Virus record (IMG/VR): IMGVR_UViG_3300031507_000128
Coordinates: 1 to 25,420 of that record
Length of the DNA stretch: 25,420 nt
Origin: a virus
Direction: 5' to 3' (one strand)
Below the pieces are notes generated by a model. The model worked only from the letters and a program-made list of their open reading frames with translations. It was not told where the DNA came from and did no database searches. Within the stretch, counting starts at the first letter, position 1. The number at the start of each line of letters is the position of its first letter. Below are positions 23,612-25,420 of this stretch, one piece after another. The translations under genes and the position numbers were made by a program.

Positions 23612-24289
23612 TCAGCGGACGATGACGCCGAGCTTCTCGAGCTGGCGGATGGCGTCGGCCTTCTGGATGGCCGTGATGCCGGCCGGCCAGGTGAGGTCGA
23701 CGCCGCGAACTTCGGCGGCTCGCGTGATGACGACGCCGACGCCGAGATTGGAGCCGTCGGTCGTGACACCCTCCCAGAGGACGCCGGCGACGCGCTGCGT
23801 GCCATCGGTGCCGGCCGTATTGTACGCCGCGATCTGATAGTCGGTTTCCTCGATGCCGACACTGACCGAGAAGGCATCGCCGATCGCGAAGTCAGTCGCA
23901 CCGTCGGCGATGACGAATTTGATCTGGCTGCTGAAGGTGGCCGCGACGGCGACGCGGCCGATCTCGATCCCATCAGGATCGAACACGACGAACTCGCCGC
24001 TGTTCGCGGCAACCAGCTCGTTCACCACACGATAGACGCCGTTCTTGGCGCCGGCCAGGACCGGCGTGGTGGCGTCAAGGGTAAACACACCGTTGCCGGT
24101 GTTGCCGGCGTCGGCGGCAACGCTCGACGTCACCAGGGCGACGACGGCAGTCTTGCCGACCACCTGGCCGGCGACCAGTGCCTGGTTCAGCGCAACGACG
24201 AAACGATCCCGTGACAGTCGGCCCGGTGCTTCGCTGACCATGAAGCTGCCGGCATGCCTCGCCTCGGTTTGTACAATACCTGTGGTCAT
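23612..24289 (-). CDS. D: Head decoration protein, lambda gpD-like, extended (225 aa)
   Basis: Cements the expanded capsid at its threefold sites. The C-terminal half (RVAGVLWEGVTT, VITRAAEVRGVDLTWPAGIT and a final QLEKLGVIVR) is typical of the HDPD/gpD family. The N-terminus (MTTGIVQTEARHAGSFMVSE) has the usual entry pattern, and VVGKTAVVALVTSSVA with GNTGNGVFTLDATTPVLAGA is an added or rearranged middle part. At 225 aa it is twice lambda gpD (110 aa), suggesting an inserted domain (about residues 75-150). GAGAAGG stands just before the ATG (24287-24289). It is the first gene of the visible late operon, whereas in lambda the protease/scaffold and portal genes would precede it. Confidence 0.88.
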   Translation of the reverse strand: MTTGIVQTEARHAGSFMVSEAPGRLSRDRFVVALNQALVAGQVVGKTAVVALVTSSVAADAGNTGNGVFTLDATTPVLAGAKNGVYRVVNELVAANSGEFVVFDPDGIEIGRVAVAATFSSQIKFVIADGATDFAIGDAFSVSVGIEETDYQIAAYNTAGTDGTQRVAGVLWEGVTTDGSNLGVGVVITRAAEVRGVDLTWPAGITAIQKADAIRQLEKLGVIVR

Positions 24290-24543
24290 GAGACCTTCTC
24301 CCGTGTTGACGACGGATGGCCACTCGGCAGCGACCGGCTCCGTCGTCGGACGGCCGGCGCCTGTGTTGAGGTCGGCTATTCGCTGGTTGCACGCTTCGGC
24401 CGATCTGAAGGGCTAGGAAATCCTGTTGGACTGGAGGGCCCTGCGGCGCGCTTTGGGACCGTCCGCCTTCGTGGCACGGCGAATGCAACTTCTAGTAGGA
24501 TAGTGAGCTACTTCACAAGCGTTCGCGATAACTAATCTACCAG

Positions 24544-24565
24544 TGCAATTGAACTTCAAGTTGCA
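24544..24565. promoter_or_regulatory. Imperfect 22-bp dyad, possible operator
   Basis: TGCAA-TTGAA-C-TTCAA-G-TTGCA: two 10-base arms are complementary apart from one extra G. The size and symmetry fit a binding site for a dimeric helix-turn-helix regulator. It lies 140 bases before the plus-strand secreted gene and 255 bases before the start of the minus-strand head genes, so it could control either. No regulator gene is in the window. Confidence 0.35.
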
Positions 24566-24668
24566 TCCAGTGACTAAGGAACTATGGACGCCTGCTTACA
24601 TCGCTAGCCGGATCTTCCCGGCCATTTTGATCACCGAGGGCCTTAAGGCCATTCCCTGACTTTTTCGC

Positions 24669-24685
24669 GCTGAGAGTTTCTCAGC
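24669..24685 (+). promoter_or_regulatory. Hairpin in the leader of the beta-helix gene
   Basis: GCTGAGA-GTT-TCTCAGC, a perfect 7-bp stem with a 3-base loop, ends seven bases before the AGGAGAGAG ribosome binding site of the plus-strand gene. It may stabilise the leader or modulate access to the ribosome site. Position and symmetry are seen; function is inference. Confidence 0.35.
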
Positions 24686-24704
24686 TAACACAGGAGAGAG
24701 AGAG

Positions 24705-25420
24705 ATGTGTCGTATACCGCTGCTGGCAATGATTGCCGGGCTGTTTATTGGATTCTTTGCATCGGCGCCGGCCCATGCGCAGGCGACCCGAACCTGGGTC
24801 TCCGGCGTGGGGGACGACGCCAATCCGTGTAGCCGTACTGCGCCGTGCAAGACCTTCGCAGGCGCCATTTCGAAAACCGCTGCAGCGGGAGAAATCAACG
24901 TTCTCGATCCGGGCGGCTTCGGTGCCGTAACCATCACCAAGTCAATCAGCATCAGGGCTGACCATGTCGAAGCGGGAGTCCTCGTCTCCGGAACCAATGG
25001 CATCGTCGTGAGCGTCGCCTCGACGGATAGGGTTCTCCTGGAGGGACTTGACATTGAAGGCCTGGGAACGGGAATCAACGGCGTCCATATTATTGGAGGC
25101 GGAACGACCAACATCATAAACTGCGCAATCAGGCACTTTACAGGAAACGGCGTAAATCTCGTCGGGACCGCTGGTGCGGCCGTGCTAGTTCAAGACTCCA
25201 TCATCACCGACAACAATGGCGGGATCAACGTGGCTGGCGCGGGCGGCGTAGCAAATTCAGCAACCCTCGTCAGAGGATTGGTGCAGACCAATGCTGTTTT
25301 CTCTACACAGGTGACAGCGCCCAGCTCGCTGATATTGAACGGAGCCACACTGCTCGGAAGTGGTACCAGCATTGCCAATGTCGGCGGAGCGACCGTCCTA
25401 TCATTCGGCAACAACGCATT
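24705..25420 (+). CDS. Secreted right-handed beta-helix protein (3' end outside window)
   Basis: Starts at ATG 24705, six bases after an AGGAGAG ribosome site, with a signal peptide (MCRIPLLAMIAGLFIGFFAS, cleavage expected after AHA near residue 25). The mature part opens TWVSGVGDDANPCSRTAPCK with TFAGAISKTAAAGEIN, then shows the short repeating beta-strand pattern of parallel beta-helix proteins (GLDIEGLGTGINGVHIIGGG, AVLVQDSIITDNNGGINVAG). It is open for 238 codons to the window edge. I recall close relatives spread in Bradyrhizobium chromosomes; no enzymatic function is established. Two Cys lie in the NPCSRTAPCK motif. It may be host chromosome bordering the phage block, or cargo inserted between the head genes and packaging genes that lie farther right. 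Confidence 0.85.
   Translation, partial: MCRIPLLAMIAGLFIGFFASAPAHAQATRTWVSGVGDDANPCSRTAPCKTFAGAISKTAAAGEINVLDPGGFGAVTITKSISIRADHVEAGVLVSGTNGIVVSVASTDRVLLEGLDIEGLGTGINGVHIIGGGTTNIINCAIRHFTGNGVNLVGTAGAAVLVQDSIITDNNGGINVAGAGGVANSATLVRGLVQTNAVFSTQVTAPSSLILNGATLLGSGTSIANVGGATVLSFGNNA

Larger units (their letters stand above)
24290..24704. other. Gene-free stretch at right end of the phage block
   Basis: 415 bases without a supported gene. On the minus strand one frame stays open for about 60 codons but has no start codon and no recognisable content; I see no remnant of a phage protease, portal or terminase. The right half is clearly less GC-rich than the phage genes. It holds an imperfect 22-bp dyad (24544-24565), a GCCGG-ATCTTC-CCGGC hairpin (24607-24622), a perfect GGCCTTAAGGCC palindrome (24639-24650) and the hairpin at 24669-24685. 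Some promoter for the plus-strand gene must lie here, and perhaps one for the late operon, but none matches a consensus well. Confidence 0.45.

Noticed and set aside
24075-24597. Minus-strand open frames upstream of the decoration gene, considered as the remnant of a protease or scaffold gene
   Set aside because: One frame is a shadow of the decoration gene; the other is about 60 codons without start or recognisable sequence. No evidence for a head-protein remnant.
1-25420. CRISPR array, insertion sequence or rRNA
   Set aside because: No regularly spaced direct repeats, no transposase with terminal inverted repeats and no rRNA-like sequence were seen on either strand.

Overview
The window looks like alphaproteobacterial chromosome of the Bradyrhizobium/Rhodopseudomonas type. 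It is GC-rich and carries a bacterial Ku gene, and its right-edge secreted beta-helix protein resembles a family I associate with Bradyrhizobium. Host assignment is inference from gene content; no database was searched. Most of the window is a block of lambda-like (siphovirus) virion and lysis genes, nearly all on the minus strand and read from right to left.

Layout, left to right. (1) Positions 1-1788, probable chromosome: the 3'-truncated Ku gene (minus), a 48-codon basic protein (minus), and a 185-codon hypothetical gene (plus) whose start codon overlaps that of the 48-codon gene. (2) 1881-2726: a D12-class DNA adenine methyltransferase, then a gene-free stretch with a minus-strand terminator. 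(3) 3018-5955: small phage proteins, a membrane/coiled-coil candidate holin or spanin, and a membrane-anchored CHAP-type lysin with a C-terminal RlpA-like domain. (4) 6113-6799: a plus-strand, signal-peptide-bearing, tryptophan-rich protein that looks like a moron. (5) 6815-10871: two fibre-like proteins that both begin with an export-type hydrophobic segment. (6) 10890-21224: tail genes in lambda order, read from the right as terminator-like protein, tail tube, G/GT chaperone, tape measure, M- and L-like minor tail proteins, NlpC/P60 protein and J. (7) 21231-24289: head-tail joining proteins, major capsid protein (gpE family) and head decoration protein (gpD family). (8) 24290-24704: a gene-free stretch with several dyads, then a plus-strand secreted beta-helix gene running off the right edge.

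The genes form one late operon that makes and releases a long-tailed particle. Translation is tightly coupled, with four TGATG stop/start overlaps and one abutting TGA/ATG. The tail chaperone is expressed by a programmed -1 frameshift at A_AAA_AAC, as in lambda G/GT. Two RNA elements follow the two genes expected to be most abundantly expressed: a strong hairpin after the capsid gene and a complete 77-nt tRNA(CAU) gene with initiator-type features after the tail tube gene.

No terminase, portal, head protease, integrase or repressor is visible, although every virion gene present is intact. Either the packaging genes lie beyond 25,420 behind an inserted cargo gene, or this is a truncated or domesticated particle locus. 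The most novel points are the tRNA embedded in the tail operon, the exported-looking cysteine-paired fibres, and the intact head/tail set without visible packaging genes.
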